In this document: piece by piece, positions 1 through 9,114 of the stretch
How positions within the stretch are numbered: the first letter of the stretch is position 1
Layout of the letters: every line of letters starts with the position of its first letter
Source of the DNA: Algorimicrobium algoritergicola
GTDB lineage: Bacteria; Bacteroidota; Bacteroidia; Flavobacteriales; Flavobacteriaceae
Assembly (NCBI RefSeq): GCF_008086165.1
Contig: NZ_VSKL01000001.1
Coordinates: 124,001 to 188,000, forward strand
Length of the DNA: 64,000 nt
Reading direction: 5' to 3'
The notes under the pieces: generated by a model
Database searches by the model: none
Told to the model about the DNA's origin: nothing
Seen by the model: only the letters and a program-made list of their open reading frames with translations
Translations under genes and position numbers: made by a program

Positions 1-595
1 TGCTACTTCCTTCCACGACGTTCGTTTCTCCCCAAACAATCAAATCGCCTTCAATACTTCGGCAAGCGGAACCAGATCCTAAACGTGCTAAAAATGATGC
101 TTTTTGGTTGAAGTATTTTTCATCATGAGACCTTTTGACTGCGCTCAAGGTGACATCTTTTTCTATAATTTGTTTTTCAACACTCATTAAACATAAGGCC
201 AAAGCACTCATTCCTGATGCAGACGATGCAATTCCTGAACTATGTGGAAAGGTGTTTTTGGTTTCAATAATAAAATGATAATCTTTTAAAAATGGTAAAT
301 ACAGCTCAACGCGTTCAAAAAATGTTTGAATTTTTGGTTTAAAATCTTCCTTTTTGTCACCATCTAAAAAGACATCAAATGAAAAAGTCTCATTAGTGTC
401 TTTCGCTTTAAACGAAAGCGTGGTAATGGTTTTACAATTACTTAATGTAAAACTGATAGAAGGGTTTTCAGGAATTTGATTTTTACGTTTTCCCCAATAT
501 TTAATTAAAGCAATATTGCTAGGTGATTCCCAAGCAACTTGACCATATGGACGTGTTTCTGAAAGATTTCTCGGAATAAAGTGTTGTTCTGTCAT
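1..595 (-). CDS. mvaD: Diphosphomevalonate decarboxylase, N-terminal part (cut by window edge)
   Basis: This GHMP-family enzyme would convert mevalonate 5-diphosphate to isopentenyl diphosphate in the cytoplasmic mevalonate pathway. About 198 codons are visible, from the ATG at 595; the rest lies beyond position 1. The reading frame shows the family signature ESPSNIALIKYWGKRK near residues 23-38, the GHMP ATP-binding segment FPHSSGIASSASG near residues 116-128, and ARLGSGSACRS further on, a combination typical of mvaD rather than mevalonate kinase. It lies 9 bp downstream of the DUF1697 gene on the same strand and could be co-transcribed with it. The family call is firm; the C-terminus cannot be judged. 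Confidence 0.9.
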   Translation of the reverse strand, partial: MTEQHFIPRNLSETRPYGQVAWESPSNIALIKYWGKRKNQIPENPSISFTLSNCKTITTLSFKAKDTNETFSFDVFLDGDKKEDFKPKIQTFFERVELYLPFLKDYHFIIETKNTFPHSSGIASSASGMSALALCLMSVEKQIIEKDVTLSAVKRSHDEKYFNQKASFLARLGSGSACRSIEGDLIVWGETNVVEGSS

Positions 596-604
596 CGACT
601 CATT

Positions 605-1135
605 TTATGCTGACAAAGATAATAACTTTAGCATTGTGTTATAGTTTCTAGCGGTTGCAAATGTATTTAATTTTCGTTCGAAGAAATTTGCACTGAATTT
701 CGCCTGCCCAAAGCCTTTTTCGCAAAAAAAATAAATGCAGTCGTTTATAATTTCGTATTCTTCACCTTTATAGACTTTTTCTGAAGCTTCACGTACTAAA
801 TCAGCATCTGGTGTTTTATGAAGCATGATAAAATAACTGGCTTTCTTTTTTTCTTCGGAAAAGGGACTCGAATTAAAAATACGTTCTAAATCATGACGTG
901 TTTTCACTAAAACTGATACCTCAAAACCAAATTGTTTTAAAATAGCCGCAGTAATATCCGATTCTATTTTTGCTATATCCTTATTTGTTGATTGTAAAAT
1001 AACATTCCCACTTTGAATATAGGTTTTCACGTTTTTAAACCCAGATTTGGTTAATAAATCCCGTAAATCAGCCATCGGAATTTTTTTATGTCCACCAACG
1101 TTAATCCCTTTTAAAAGCAAGACAAAAGTTGTCAT
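605..1135 (-). CDS. DUF1697 family protein
   Basis: A 176-residue cytoplasmic protein whose start (FVLLLKGINVGGHKKIPM) and following LRDLLTKSGFKNVKTYIQSGN are the hallmark of DUF1697. The biochemical role of this family is not established. The length is normal for the family and there is no signal peptide or membrane segment. The start codon directly abuts the stop of the toxin gene, so it may be read from the same transcript as the toxin-antitoxin pair, though a functional link is not implied. Confidence 0.85.
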   Translation of the reverse strand: MTTFVLLLKGINVGGHKKIPMADLRDLLTKSGFKNVKTYIQSGNVILQSTNKDIAKIESDITAAILKQFGFEVSVLVKTRHDLERIFNSSPFSEEKKKASYFIMLHKTPDADLVREASEKVYKGEEYEIINDCIYFFCEKGFGQAKFSANFFERKLNTFATARNYNTMLKLLSLSA

Positions 1136-1408
1136 TTAATAGTCTTGTTTTAGATTTAAAAATCTATAAACTAAAATACCATCTGGTTTTTGCACATAAT
1201 GAATGGAATAATTGAATTTCTGTAAAGACACCACACGAACGTGCTTATAACGAATTTGAAAAGCATAGGGAAATTCCAATATTAAATCCATTTGTCTATT
1301 TACATCTGACCAAAACTCATTTTCGTAACCATTGAATTCCATAAAACATTTTGCTTTATGAAATTCTAGCCTTGCTTCTTCAGTAAACTCAACAGTTTTA
1401 ACGTCCAT
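1136..1408 (-). CDS. Type II toxin, RelE/ParE superfamily
   Basis: A 90-residue protein with the RelE/ParE shape: an N-terminal helical part (VEFTEEARLEFHKAKCFME), then a strand-rich C-terminal half with RYKHVRVVSLQKFNYSIHY and a final hydrophobic strand ILVYRFLNLKQD. RelE members cut mRNA on the ribosome and ParE members poison gyrase; which applies here cannot be told from sequence. The gene overlaps the 3' end of the antitoxin gene by 11 bp, the classic antitoxin-first arrangement with translational coupling. The family call is good, the target unknown. Confidence 0.8.
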   Translation of the reverse strand: MDVKTVEFTEEARLEFHKAKCFMEFNGYENEFWSDVNRQMDLILEFPYAFQIRYKHVRVVSLQKFNYSIHYVQKPDGILVYRFLNLKQDY

Positions 1409-1643
1409 ATTCTTTCTTTATCTCTTCCCAAGAATAGGTTTTAAGTGTTCCTTTTTCGTGACGTTCAATCATATCATCCATCATTTTTTTATATTCTTCT
1501 GATGGTTCGCTATAACGCAAAGCCGTATCTTCTATCATATATTCCAGATAATTTTTCAAGGAACGCTTTTCAAGTTTTGCCTGCTTTTCAAGAATAGCAA
1601 TGGCTTTATCGTCTAGTTCAATTAATTTTTTTGTCTTTCCCAT
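1398..1643 (-). CDS. Antitoxin of the RelE/ParE-type pair, RHH-like
   Basis: An 81-residue, highly charged protein. The N-terminal part (KLIELDDKAIAILEKQAKLE, followed by a segment matching SLKNYLEYMIED) fits a ribbon-helix-helix DNA-binding fold, and the lysine- and glutamate-rich C-terminal tail is the likely toxin-binding segment. It precedes and overlaps the toxin gene. Palindromic DNA immediately upstream is the expected operator, which fits autoregulation by the antitoxin or the toxin-antitoxin complex. No closer family name is offered. Confidence 0.75.
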   Translation of the reverse strand: MGKTKKLIELDDKAIAILEKQAKLEKRSLKNYLEYMIEDTALRYSEPSEEYKKMMDDMIERHEKGTLKTYSWEEIKKEYGR

Positions 1644-1644
1644 G

Positions 1645-1699
1645 ATATATAGATTCTATATACTAAATATATAAAAAATATATCGAATCTATATAGATT
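1645..1699 (-). promoter_or_regulatory. Palindromic operator/promoter region of the toxin-antitoxin pair
   Basis: Two related palindromes lie just 5' of the antitoxin start. One is TATAGA-T-TCTATA at 1648-1660; the other is AATCTATATAGATT at 1686-1699. They also form one large inverted repeat, ATATAGATTC at 1647-1656 against GAATCTATAT at 1685-1694. This is the usual form of an RHH antitoxin operator. The distal palindrome includes the last codons and the stop codon of the upstream flavoprotein gene. Binding is inferred, not shown. Confidence 0.65.
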
Positions 1700-2900
1700 T
1701 CGCTACAATAAAAGCGCCAGTCCAGGCATTCTGGAAATTAAAACCACCAGTGACCGCATCAATATTAAGAACTTCCCCTGCAAAATAGAGGTTTTTATGA
1801 ATGCGACTTTCAAAAGTTTTGAAGTTAATTTCTTTTAAATTAATCCCTCCAGCTGTTACAAATTCATCTTTAAACGTACTTTTTCCTGTAACCTGAAAAA
1901 TAGCGCTGGTCAATTGATTACTCAAATCTTCCAATTGTTGCTTGTTTAAATCTGCCCAACGATCAGCTTCCGAAATTCCTGCAGCCAAAACCAGTTTTCG
2001 CCATAAGCGTTTTGGCAAATCCAATTGTGCGGCTTTATAAACGGTTTTTTTAGCAAGCTGTTGTTTGAGTTCTTTTAAATGACTCAAACAATCATCAAAA
2101 GATTGCTTGATAAAATTAATCTCAATTTTAAAATTATAATTGCGTTTCGCTAATTCCAAAGCACCAAAAGCGGATAATTTTAAGATAGCTGGTGCACTCA
2201 TTCCAACATGGGTAATTAGCAAAGGCCCTTCGGAATATAAATCGGTATCCAAAACAGAAACACCAACGTTTAGCGCTACAACGCCTGGAATATCCTGGAT
2301 TCGTTCATCTTGAATATCAAACGTAAATAAAGATGGAACGGGTTGCACAACGGTATGTCCCAAACCTTCCAATAACTTCCAAAACTTGATAGAGCTTCCA
2401 GTTGCTATGAGCAATTTATCAGCTTTATACCTTTCATTTTTTGTTGAAATTATAAAACCTTCAGAATTATCTTGAACGGCAATTGCCATGACATTCTGAC
2501 TATACTGCACGTTAATTTTTCGTGCTTGTGCTTCATTTAAGAAACAATCAATAATAGTTTGAGATGAATTTGAAACAGGAAACATGCGGCCATCTTCTTC
2601 AATCTTCAATTCCACACCACGTTTATCAAACCACGCAATCGTATCACCTGTCATGAATTGATGGAATGGCCCTAATAATTCTTTTTCACCTCGTGGGTAG
2701 TTCTGTGTTAATTCAGCAGGTGTAAATTCAGCATGGGTTACATTGCAACGTCCTCCTCCAGAAATTTTCACCTTTTGTAAACCTTCTTTTGCTTTTTCTA
2801 AAATAGTGATAGACAAATCCGGGTTTAGTTCCGCCATATTGATGGCTGCAAAAAATCCCGCAGCACCACCTCCTATTATAAGTACATCTTGTTGTTTCAT
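1689..2900 (-). CDS. BaiN/HI0933-family NAD(P)/FAD-dependent oxidoreductase
   Basis: A 403-residue flavoprotein of the BaiN/YhiN/HI0933 family. The N-terminus carries the Rossmann FAD motif IIGGGAAG (about residues 8-15), followed by the family motif SGGGRCNVTH near residue 47. The C-terminus ends with the second FAD motif GEVLNIDAVTGGFNFQNAW. The physiological substrate of most members is unknown; a bile-acid role is known only for some gut Firmicutes and should not be assumed here. The gene overlaps the GDPD start by 4 bp, so the two are likely translationally coupled. Its stop codon lies inside the toxin-antitoxin operator palindrome. Confidence 0.88.
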   Translation of the reverse strand: MKQQDVLIIGGGAAGFFAAINMAELNPDLSITILEKAKEGLQKVKISGGGRCNVTHAEFTPAELTQNYPRGEKELLGPFHQFMTGDTIAWFDKRGVELKIEEDGRMFPVSNSSQTIIDCFLNEAQARKINVQYSQNVMAIAVQDNSEGFIISTKNERYKADKLLIATGSSIKFWKLLEGLGHTVVQPVPSLFTFDIQDERIQDIPGVVALNVGVSVLDTDLYSEGPLLITHVGMSAPAILKLSAFGALELAKRNYNFKIEINFIKQSFDDCLSHLKELKQQLAKKTVYKAAQLDLPKRLWRKLVLAAGISEADRWADLNKQQLEDLSNQLTSAIFQVTGKSTFKDEFVTAGGINLKEINFKTFESRIHKNLYFAGEVLNIDAVTGGFNFQNAWTGAFIVAKSI

Positions 2901-3595
2901 ATTTTATCTGGTACATCTGAAATAATGCCATTTACACCATAACTTTTCATGCGTAAAATAGTATCTGCATCATTGACGGTCCATGTATTAACCATATAGC
3001 CCATATTTTGAGCCAACTTGACGTTATCTCTTGTTAATAATGCATAATTAGGATGAATAATTTTAGCCTCAATTGTTTCAGCTAATTCAATTGCTTCGGT
3101 AACACTTGCTTTTGTTAAAACTGCTATCGGTATATTTTTATTGGTTTGAAATACGGCTTCTAATTCGGTATGTTGAAAACTAGACACAATAAAATCAGCA
3201 TATTTCCATCCATGATTCCGGACATAATCATCAACTATTTCGCAAGTTTTAATGGCTGTATTTTTTCCTTTTAATTCAATATTTAAAATGCATTTTTTAT
3301 CAATCAAGTTTAAAACGTCTTCTAAAGTCGGAACTTGAAACCCACCGTTGACTGTTAGGTTTTTTAAGGCTTCTAGAGTTTGTTTGCCAACTTCACCAGT
3401 TCCATTTGTCATTCTATCTAATGTGAAATCATGAAAAACGACTAATTCACCAGAAGCGCACAGATGCACATCTATTTCAATTCCATCTACATTAAAACTC
3501 AATGCTTTTTCAATGGATTCTATAGTGTTTTCAGCTAGATAACCTTTGGCGCCTCGATGACCAAAAACACGTGTTGAAGCATTCTGCATATTCAA
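2897..3595 (-). CDS. Glycerophosphodiester phosphodiesterase (GDPD family)
   Basis: A 232-residue TIM-barrel hydrolase expected to release glycerol 3-phosphate from glycerophosphodiesters. The diagnostic elements are FGHRGAKGYLAENT near residues 11-24 (catalytic His-Arg and the Glu of AENT), EIDVHL with the metal-binding Glu and Asp, and VVFHDFTLDR with the second catalytic His. There is no signal peptide, so it should be cytoplasmic. An alternative start two codons downstream exists (MNM). It is the first gene of a minus-strand run with the BaiN-like gene. Confidence 0.9.
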   Translation of the reverse strand: MNMQNASTRVFGHRGAKGYLAENTIESIEKALSFNVDGIEIDVHLCASGELVVFHDFTLDRMTNGTGEVGKQTLEALKNLTVNGGFQVPTLEDVLNLIDKKCILNIELKGKNTAIKTCEIVDDYVRNHGWKYADFIVSSFQHTELEAVFQTNKNIPIAVLTKASVTEAIELAETIEAKIIHPNYALLTRDNVKLAQNMGYMVNTWTVNDADTILRMKSYGVNGIISDVPDKI

Positions 3596-3646
3596 AATTT
3601 TTAGTGTCAGTTTATGTTTGTAAATTTATGGTAAAATAAACAGGAT

Positions 3647-4450
3647 TTGAAAATTAAAACCACGCTTACGCTATTTGCATCCATATTTATAGCTTGCCAA
3701 AACGGAAACCCGAAAGTCATTGCTAATTTACCCAGCAGTTTACCAGAGATTTCTGCGATTGAAAAAACAACAAAATCCGATTTGTTTTGGGTAATCCAAG
3801 ATGCTGGAAATAACAACCATGTATATGGATTAGATGAAAAAGGCACCATTAAAGCGGATATTACTGTTGAAAATGCGAATAATCGGGATTGGGAAGATTT
3901 GACTTCCGACAAACAAGGCAATCTTTATATTGGCGATTTCGGAAACAACAATAAAGACAAAACTACTTTTTCCATATTAAAAATAATAAATCCGCAAGCT
4001 AGTATGAAAAGCACTAAAGCAGAATTTATTCAATTTAGCTTACCGAAGGATGTCAAACCCAAAGATTTTGAAGCCTTTTTACTGTACAACGATTATTTTT
4101 ATGTGTTTAGTAAAGAATCTAAAAAATTTAGGACCTTAAAAATCCCCAATCGTATTGGAAATCACGAAGCTGAACTGATTTCTGAATTTAATTTAAAGGG
4201 CAAAAACAATAAGATTACCTCTGCAGCTGCGAGCCTAGATGGCAAACGTGTGTATTTACTAAATCATGATAAAGTATGGCAGTTTTCAGAGTTTGAAAAT
4301 GACAATTTTTTTGAAGGTGAAATAATAAGCATCCCATTTGATCATAACACTCAAAAAGAAGGCGTTTTTGAAATAGACAACACGCTTTATATTACCGACG
4401 AATACAAGAAAAATGAAGGTGGAAACCTATATAAACTTTCTTTAAATTAA
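3647..4450 (+). CDS. Lipoprotein, probable beta-propeller of unknown function
   Basis: A 267-residue protein with a lipoprotein signal peptide (hydrophobic LTLFASIFIAC, lipobox Cys about residue 17), so it is expected to be anchored in an envelope membrane. The body has repeated strand motifs (NLYIGDFGNNNKDKTTF, FYVFSKESKKF, RVYLLNHDKVWQF, NTLYITDEYKK) that suggest a propeller; this is inference. The start is TTG at 3647, because the nearby ATG reads into a stop and the signal peptide begins only with this codon. It converges with the thioesterase gene, overlapping it by 4 bp. Confidence 0.65.
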   Translation: MKIKTTLTLFASIFIACQNGNPKVIANLPSSLPEISAIEKTTKSDLFWVIQDAGNNNHVYGLDEKGTIKADITVENANNRDWEDLTSDKQGNLYIGDFGNNNKDKTTFSILKIINPQASMKSTKAEFIQFSLPKDVKPKDFEAFLLYNDYFYVFSKESKKFRTLKIPNRIGNHEAELISEFNLKGKNNKITSAAASLDGKRVYLLNHDKVWQFSEFENDNFFEGEIISIPFDHNTQKEGVFEIDNTLYITDEYKKNEGGNLYKLSLN

Positions 4451-5316
4451 GACTTCGGGATTGGACGCATTAAACCTTCTTGCGCAACGGACGCTACTAA
4501 AACGCCATCACGCGTAAAGATATTTCCTTTGGCAAAACCTCTAGCATTTCCTGTGCTTGGTGTTTCTAACGAAAACAATAACCAATCATTTAAATCAAAT
4601 TCACGGAAAAACCACATGGAATGATCCAAACTGGCTGTTTGCAAATTGCCCCAATGTGCTTTACTGGCATGTGGTTGAAGTGCCACAGACAAAATATTAT
4701 AATCTGAAATATAAGTCAGAATTTGCTGTTTAATTGCTAATTCCATATCGCCTACATCGCCTTTTAACTTAAACCAGACATCGGCAAATGGCGGTAAATC
4801 TTTTCTATCTAAAGGGTTCGGAAGATAGGTTGGTTTGAATTCAACAGGACGCGGAATTTCTAAAAATGCTTTGGTTTTAGAAGGTAACATACTCCCATAT
4901 TCATTTAAAATATCGGTCCAACTCATCAGTTCTTCCGGTTGCTTCATATCCGGTTTCATTTCTATTTGATGCGAATACCCTTCTTCTGCTTTATGAAAAG
5001 AGGCTGACAATATGAAAATAGTTTGATTATTCTGACTAGCCGTTACACGACGTACTGAAAAACTTCCACCATCACGCATAATACTCACATCATAATGAAT
5101 AGGATAATCTAAATGTCCGGCCTCTAAAAAATAGGCATGTAAGGAGTGTAAAACACGATTATTATGAATAGTTCTATAAGCTGCATTTAGAGCTTGCGCT
5201 AAAACTTGGCCTCCAAAAACATTGGGACTTCCTACTGATTTGCTTACGCCTTCAAACTGATTTTCTTCAAGATGTTTTAATTGAAGGATTTCTAATAAGC
5301 TATCTACAGAATTCAT
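4447..5316 (-). CDS. tesB: Acyl-CoA thioesterase II (TesB-like)
   Basis: A 289-residue double-hotdog thioesterase hydrolysing acyl-CoA to free acid and CoA. Recognisable family segments are VFGGQVLAQALNAA in the first hotdog, ASLDHSMWFFREFD in the second, and the C-terminal segment with TRDGVLVASVAQEGLMR. The length is typical. There is no signal peptide. The gene stands alone on the minus strand between the convergent lipoprotein gene and the large surface protein gene. Confidence 0.9.
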   Translation of the reverse strand: MNSVDSLLEILQLKHLEENQFEGVSKSVGSPNVFGGQVLAQALNAAYRTIHNNRVLHSLHAYFLEAGHLDYPIHYDVSIMRDGGSFSVRRVTASQNNQTIFILSASFHKAEEGYSHQIEMKPDMKQPEELMSWTDILNEYGSMLPSKTKAFLEIPRPVEFKPTYLPNPLDRKDLPPFADVWFKLKGDVGDMELAIKQQILTYISDYNILSVALQPHASKAHWGNLQTASLDHSMWFFREFDLNDWLLFSLETPSTGNARGFAKGNIFTRDGVLVASVAQEGLMRPIPKS

Positions 5317-5390
5317 AATTATATTTTTTTTACAAGGTATTATTTATAGGCGCTTTTATAAAAATAAAGCAAGACAAATTTAAGAAACTA

Positions 5391-8300
5391 TTAAAAATTT
5401 AACCCCAATGCGAAAGCAAACCGCAAGCCATCATCACTATTAAACAAGGACACATTCCCTGTAAATACTTCAGCTGCCATTAATAACAAACCTCCACCAT
5501 AGGAGTTGTGCCATTTTTTTGAAGGATCGTCTTTAAGCCAAACACGTCCATAATCTACCCCGGAATAAACACCTATGTTAAGAGGCAAAATTCCTGTTTT
5601 TATTTTGCTAAACATGTACCGCAAATCGGTTAATTGGTAGTAGGAGTTTTTTCCTGTAAAGCGTTGATTTCTAAAACCACGAAGCCCATCACTAGCACCA
5701 ATTGAAGCCGCTTGATAAAACTCATAGTTATCACCCAAAGTAATATGTCCTTTTAATTTAGTTGCTAAAACTAATTTACCTGTTGGCTCTAATTTATAAT
5801 TAAAACTTATATCTGGAATAATGTAACCCATACTTGTGGACTCATCTAAATTAGTCCGAAAACCTAATTTTAAATTCGTTTCAAACCCAATAGATGGATA
5901 CGCCTTATTATTCCTGTTTTCAAAATGGTAGGACGTAAAAGCACCAATAAAGGAATTACCATTTTCTATTAAACTTGATAAATAATAATCGTTGATAAAT
6001 CGGCCATTAGTTTCCTCAACTTCTATGGTTTCATAAGCCAATCCTAGTTTAAATACACCATCCAAATAACCTTTATAAATTAATGAAGGCGCAAAACGTA
6101 AGGTTCGTAATTTTACACGATTATAATCTTTATTAAAAACATCAGCGTTTTCAGCGTTTGGATTTACGGTTTCATTACCATAACCGAAGAAATTAACACT
6201 GTAATTAGGACTCGTGAAATTGATATCAATTCCTAAATTGAAATCGCCAATTATGTTTGCAAATTCGCCGTTATATGATAAGTCAAAACCATTAGTTGCA
6301 AAATAATAAGCTGCTGATAATTTATGTTGTGACGTAAACGGATTTCGATTAAAACCGTAAACAGTATACGTATCTTTTGCGCCTAGTTTAACACCATCAT
6401 CTGGGTTATAACCAACAATTGGAATTACCTGATTTGCATTATTTTTTATTTTTAAATAGTTGTAGGTATTAATATCATAATTATTTGTCAAATGCTTTTT
6501 GCCTTTGGTTGTTTTGAAGGTGTTTTCTTTCGACTTATAATCATAAAAATGTGTTTTCTTACCATTTTCAATATTATAAATATCATTGTTTTGCCCACCA
6601 ACTAATCGGAGTTTAATGAGCTTATTTCCTTCACCATGAACGTGGAGTACGTCATCATCATCTAATGCGTAAACCCATATCTCTTTTGTTTCGTTTTTAC
6701 TATAGGTGCGTTGATGAAATACATCAGCCTTTTCACCTTTTTTTATGCGATATGCCGTTACAGACGTTTTGCCATCTGGCAGACGCTCAATATCAAAATA
6801 ATCATCTTTATCGGTACCTTTTATAATGGCAAATTTATTCACATGTGCATAATACGTATCTGAAATTTCTTGAAGGTTTCCACGTCTAGCACGCAACTTG
6901 CTTTTAAGATCTTCAATGGTATCACCTTGCAATTCTTGAGGGATATTTTTGAAAGCTTCTTCAATTACGGCATTTGTTAATTGCGATGTTATTATTTTCA
7001 CCTGTTCATCCCAAACTGATTTATCGGATTGACTGATTAATGAAACATCCAATGGGTATGGTTCCAAATTAAACCATTTTGGACTGCGTAAATCGTCTTC
7101 ATAGCCTTGTAATAATCTTGCCGTAGGAATAATTCTAGACCCAATTCCTAGTAAAAAGCCATCATTCATATTAGAAAAAGCTTGATCGCGATCTCTTGGT
7201 ACTGGAACATAAACTGTTTTACCGTTCTTTTCGGTTGTTGCCCAACGCCATTGATCATGATGTCTATCCCAATCGCCAATGAGCATATCAAATAATCGCG
7301 CACGAACATAAGCAGATTCATCGATAACAATATCTTCATCTGAACGAATTTCTGCTAGCATATCATCCGTACCTATGAGTTCATTAGAAAATGCAAAACT
7401 TTTTTGATAACCATGATCATCACCTGCATGTTCCTCAATCATATATAACTCATCACCAAATGCATCATTGTAAGGTTCAATTGCTTTTTGATGTGGCACA
7501 TAATACAAAACAGGATTGGTATGCATGACGCCAATAGCATCAGACAAGGTAGCGGTTACAAATGGTGCATACGGATGGGATCCTGTAAAAACATGAAAAA
7601 TTAATTCTTCAGCTACCGTGTCATCAAATTGACCTTCAATAAATTGATCCTTAAATGCGAATGCTTGAATATAATTTAATGCGTTTTTACGTAAACCACG
7701 CATCACAAATTCACGCCCTGTAGAATCTGCTAGTCTTAATGAATTTGACTGCGTTCCTCCACCTTTTCTAACAGGTTTTAAACCGCCAAAAAGCGTGTCT
7801 AACAGGACCGTTTTTGCTTGAATAGCTGTACTAAAATCTTGCGAGTAGCGTTCTCCCCAAAGAAATTTATAAAATTTACTTTTCTCAGTTTCCTTATCCG
7901 TGTAAATAGATGCTTGAATGGTTTGAGGTATTTTTGCTGCGTAATTGCGTGATTCTTGTTTTTGTACTGGATACACGTCTTTGGAAAACAAAACGGTTTC
8001 TGTTTTAGCTTCTATAAACCGAACTTGACTTGAGCCGTCTTTAAACACATCCAAACGCGCATATCCTGGTTCACTTGACGAAAACAAACCACTACCAACA
8101 TTTCTGGTAGCCGTAGATTTGGAACCTGAACCACTAATTATTTGTGTTAAATTATCCTGAACTAAATATTGTAAATTATGATCATGACCAGCAACAAAAA
8201 TAACATGATCATTTTCTTGTGCTAATGTTATAATGCGCTTTCTGAATTCGTTATAACGTTTATTCTGGATATCTTCAGGACTTACACCTGTAGTTTTTCT

Positions 8301-9065
8301 TAAAATATTTTTTAGCGTTCCTAAAATAGGAAATGGTTTCATGTGGTCCATGAAACTATATTGTCCACCATGTGGCCCATTTGTAAAAAGGGGATGATGC
8401 ATAGCAACAATAGTCGTTTTCCCACGCGCTTTTTTAATGCGGCTTTCAAACTCATCTAAAAAGGCTTCACGAGTTTTTATATCGCATTTATCATTTATGG
8501 TAGGATGTTTATCCCAATTAGCCATATACCATTTGGCATCCACATAAATTAACTCAATATTATCTGTTATTGTTTCGTTTTCAATGGGACAACCATTTTC
8601 AGGCAGGAATGAGTTTTTTCCTAAAGCATCATCAATATAATCCTCTTGACGTTCCAAACCTTTTAAACCATCTGAATACCAATCGTGATTTCCTGGTAAA
8701 AAAACCGTTTTGCCTTTAAAGTTTTTTACGGCATCTATTTGCACATCCAGTTGGTGTTTAGCAAAAGCATAACTATCAGCTGATTTTTCTGGCAAACCGC
8801 TTGGATAGATATTATCACCTAAAAAAAAGGCTGAACTATTGGCATTTGCTTGGCTCAATGCAGACTCAAAGGCTTTTAACGCTACTGTTTTTGTGCCAAT
8901 TGGTGAATTCCCCGCATCACCTATTAAATAAAACGTATGTTCAATAGTGTTTTCAGTTTCAGCAATAGGAACATAAGGTTCCTGATATTGTGTTTTAAAC
9001 GTAGCACAACCGTAAAAAGACAATAAAAAAAGACAGCAAAAACCTAGTTTGTAAAATGTATTCAT
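5391..9065 (-). CDS. Lipoprotein with metallophosphoesterase, kinase-like central region and outer-membrane barrel
   Basis: A 1224-residue envelope protein. Residues 1-20 form a lipoprotein signal ending in YGC. Residues 45-350 are a calcineurin-like metallophosphoesterase with GDAG, GDNIYPSG (about 83-90), GNHDWY (125-130), MHH (222-224) and GHDHN (293-297). Residues 436-640 have protein-kinase-like landmarks: the segment REFVMRGLRK (451-460), a hinge-like LYMIEEH (540-546), a catalytic-loop-like GDWDRHHDQW (597-606) and PRDRDQAF (623-630) in the metal-binding position. Residues from about 880 to the final GLNF look like an outer-membrane barrel of the BamA/TamA surface-antigen type. The phosphatase and barrel calls are good; the kinase resemblance is inference from motifs. 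Confidence 0.8.
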   Translation of the reverse strand: MNTFYKLGFCCLFLLSFYGCATFKTQYQEPYVPIAETENTIEHTFYLIGDAGNSPIGTKTVALKAFESALSQANANSSAFFLGDNIYPSGLPEKSADSYAFAKHQLDVQIDAVKNFKGKTVFLPGNHDWYSDGLKGLERQEDYIDDALGKNSFLPENGCPIENETITDNIELIYVDAKWYMANWDKHPTINDKCDIKTREAFLDEFESRIKKARGKTTIVAMHHPLFTNGPHGGQYSFMDHMKPFPILGTLKNILRKTTGVSPEDIQNKRYNEFRKRIITLAQENDHVIFVAGHDHNLQYLVQDNLTQIISGSGSKSTATRNVGSGLFSSSEPGYARLDVFKDGSSQVRFIEAKTETVLFSKDVYPVQKQESRNYAAKIPQTIQASIYTDKETEKSKFYKFLWGERYSQDFSTAIQAKTVLLDTLFGGLKPVRKGGGTQSNSLRLADSTGREFVMRGLRKNALNYIQAFAFKDQFIEGQFDDTVAEELIFHVFTGSHPYAPFVTATLSDAIGVMHTNPVLYYVPHQKAIEPYNDAFGDELYMIEEHAGDDHGYQKSFAFSNELIGTDDMLAEIRSDEDIVIDESAYVRARLFDMLIGDWDRHHDQWRWATTEKNGKTVYVPVPRDRDQAFSNMNDGFLLGIGSRIIPTARLLQGYEDDLRSPKWFNLEPYPLDVSLISQSDKSVWDEQVKIITSQLTNAVIEEAFKNIPQELQGDTIEDLKSKLRARRGNLQEISDTYYAHVNKFAIIKGTDKDDYFDIERLPDGKTSVTAYRIKKGEKADVFHQRTYSKNETKEIWVYALDDDDVLHVHGEGNKLIKLRLVGGQNNDIYNIENGKKTHFYDYKSKENTFKTTKGKKHLTNNYDINTYNYLKIKNNANQVIPIVGYNPDDGVKLGAKDTYTVYGFNRNPFTSQHKLSAAYYFATNGFDLSYNGEFANIIGDFNLGIDINFTSPNYSVNFFGYGNETVNPNAENADVFNKDYNRVKLRTLRFAPSLIYKGYLDGVFKLGLAYETIEVEETNGRFINDYYLSSLIENGNSFIGAFTSYHFENRNNKAYPSIGFETNLKLGFRTNLDESTSMGYIIPDISFNYKLEPTGKLVLATKLKGHITLGDNYEFYQAASIGASDGLRGFRNQRFTGKNSYYQLTDLRYMFSKIKTGILPLNIGVYSGVDYGRVWLKDDPSKKWHNSYGGGLLLMAAEVFTGNVSLFNSDDGLRFAFALGLNF

Positions 9066-9114
9066 TGAATCTCTATTATCTATAATTTAAAAATTATCTT
9101 AGATTGTTTTAGCC

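Noticed and set aside
2743-2925. Plus-strand ORF opposite the BaiN-like gene
   Set aside because: It is the antisense shadow of the FAD-binding region of that gene.
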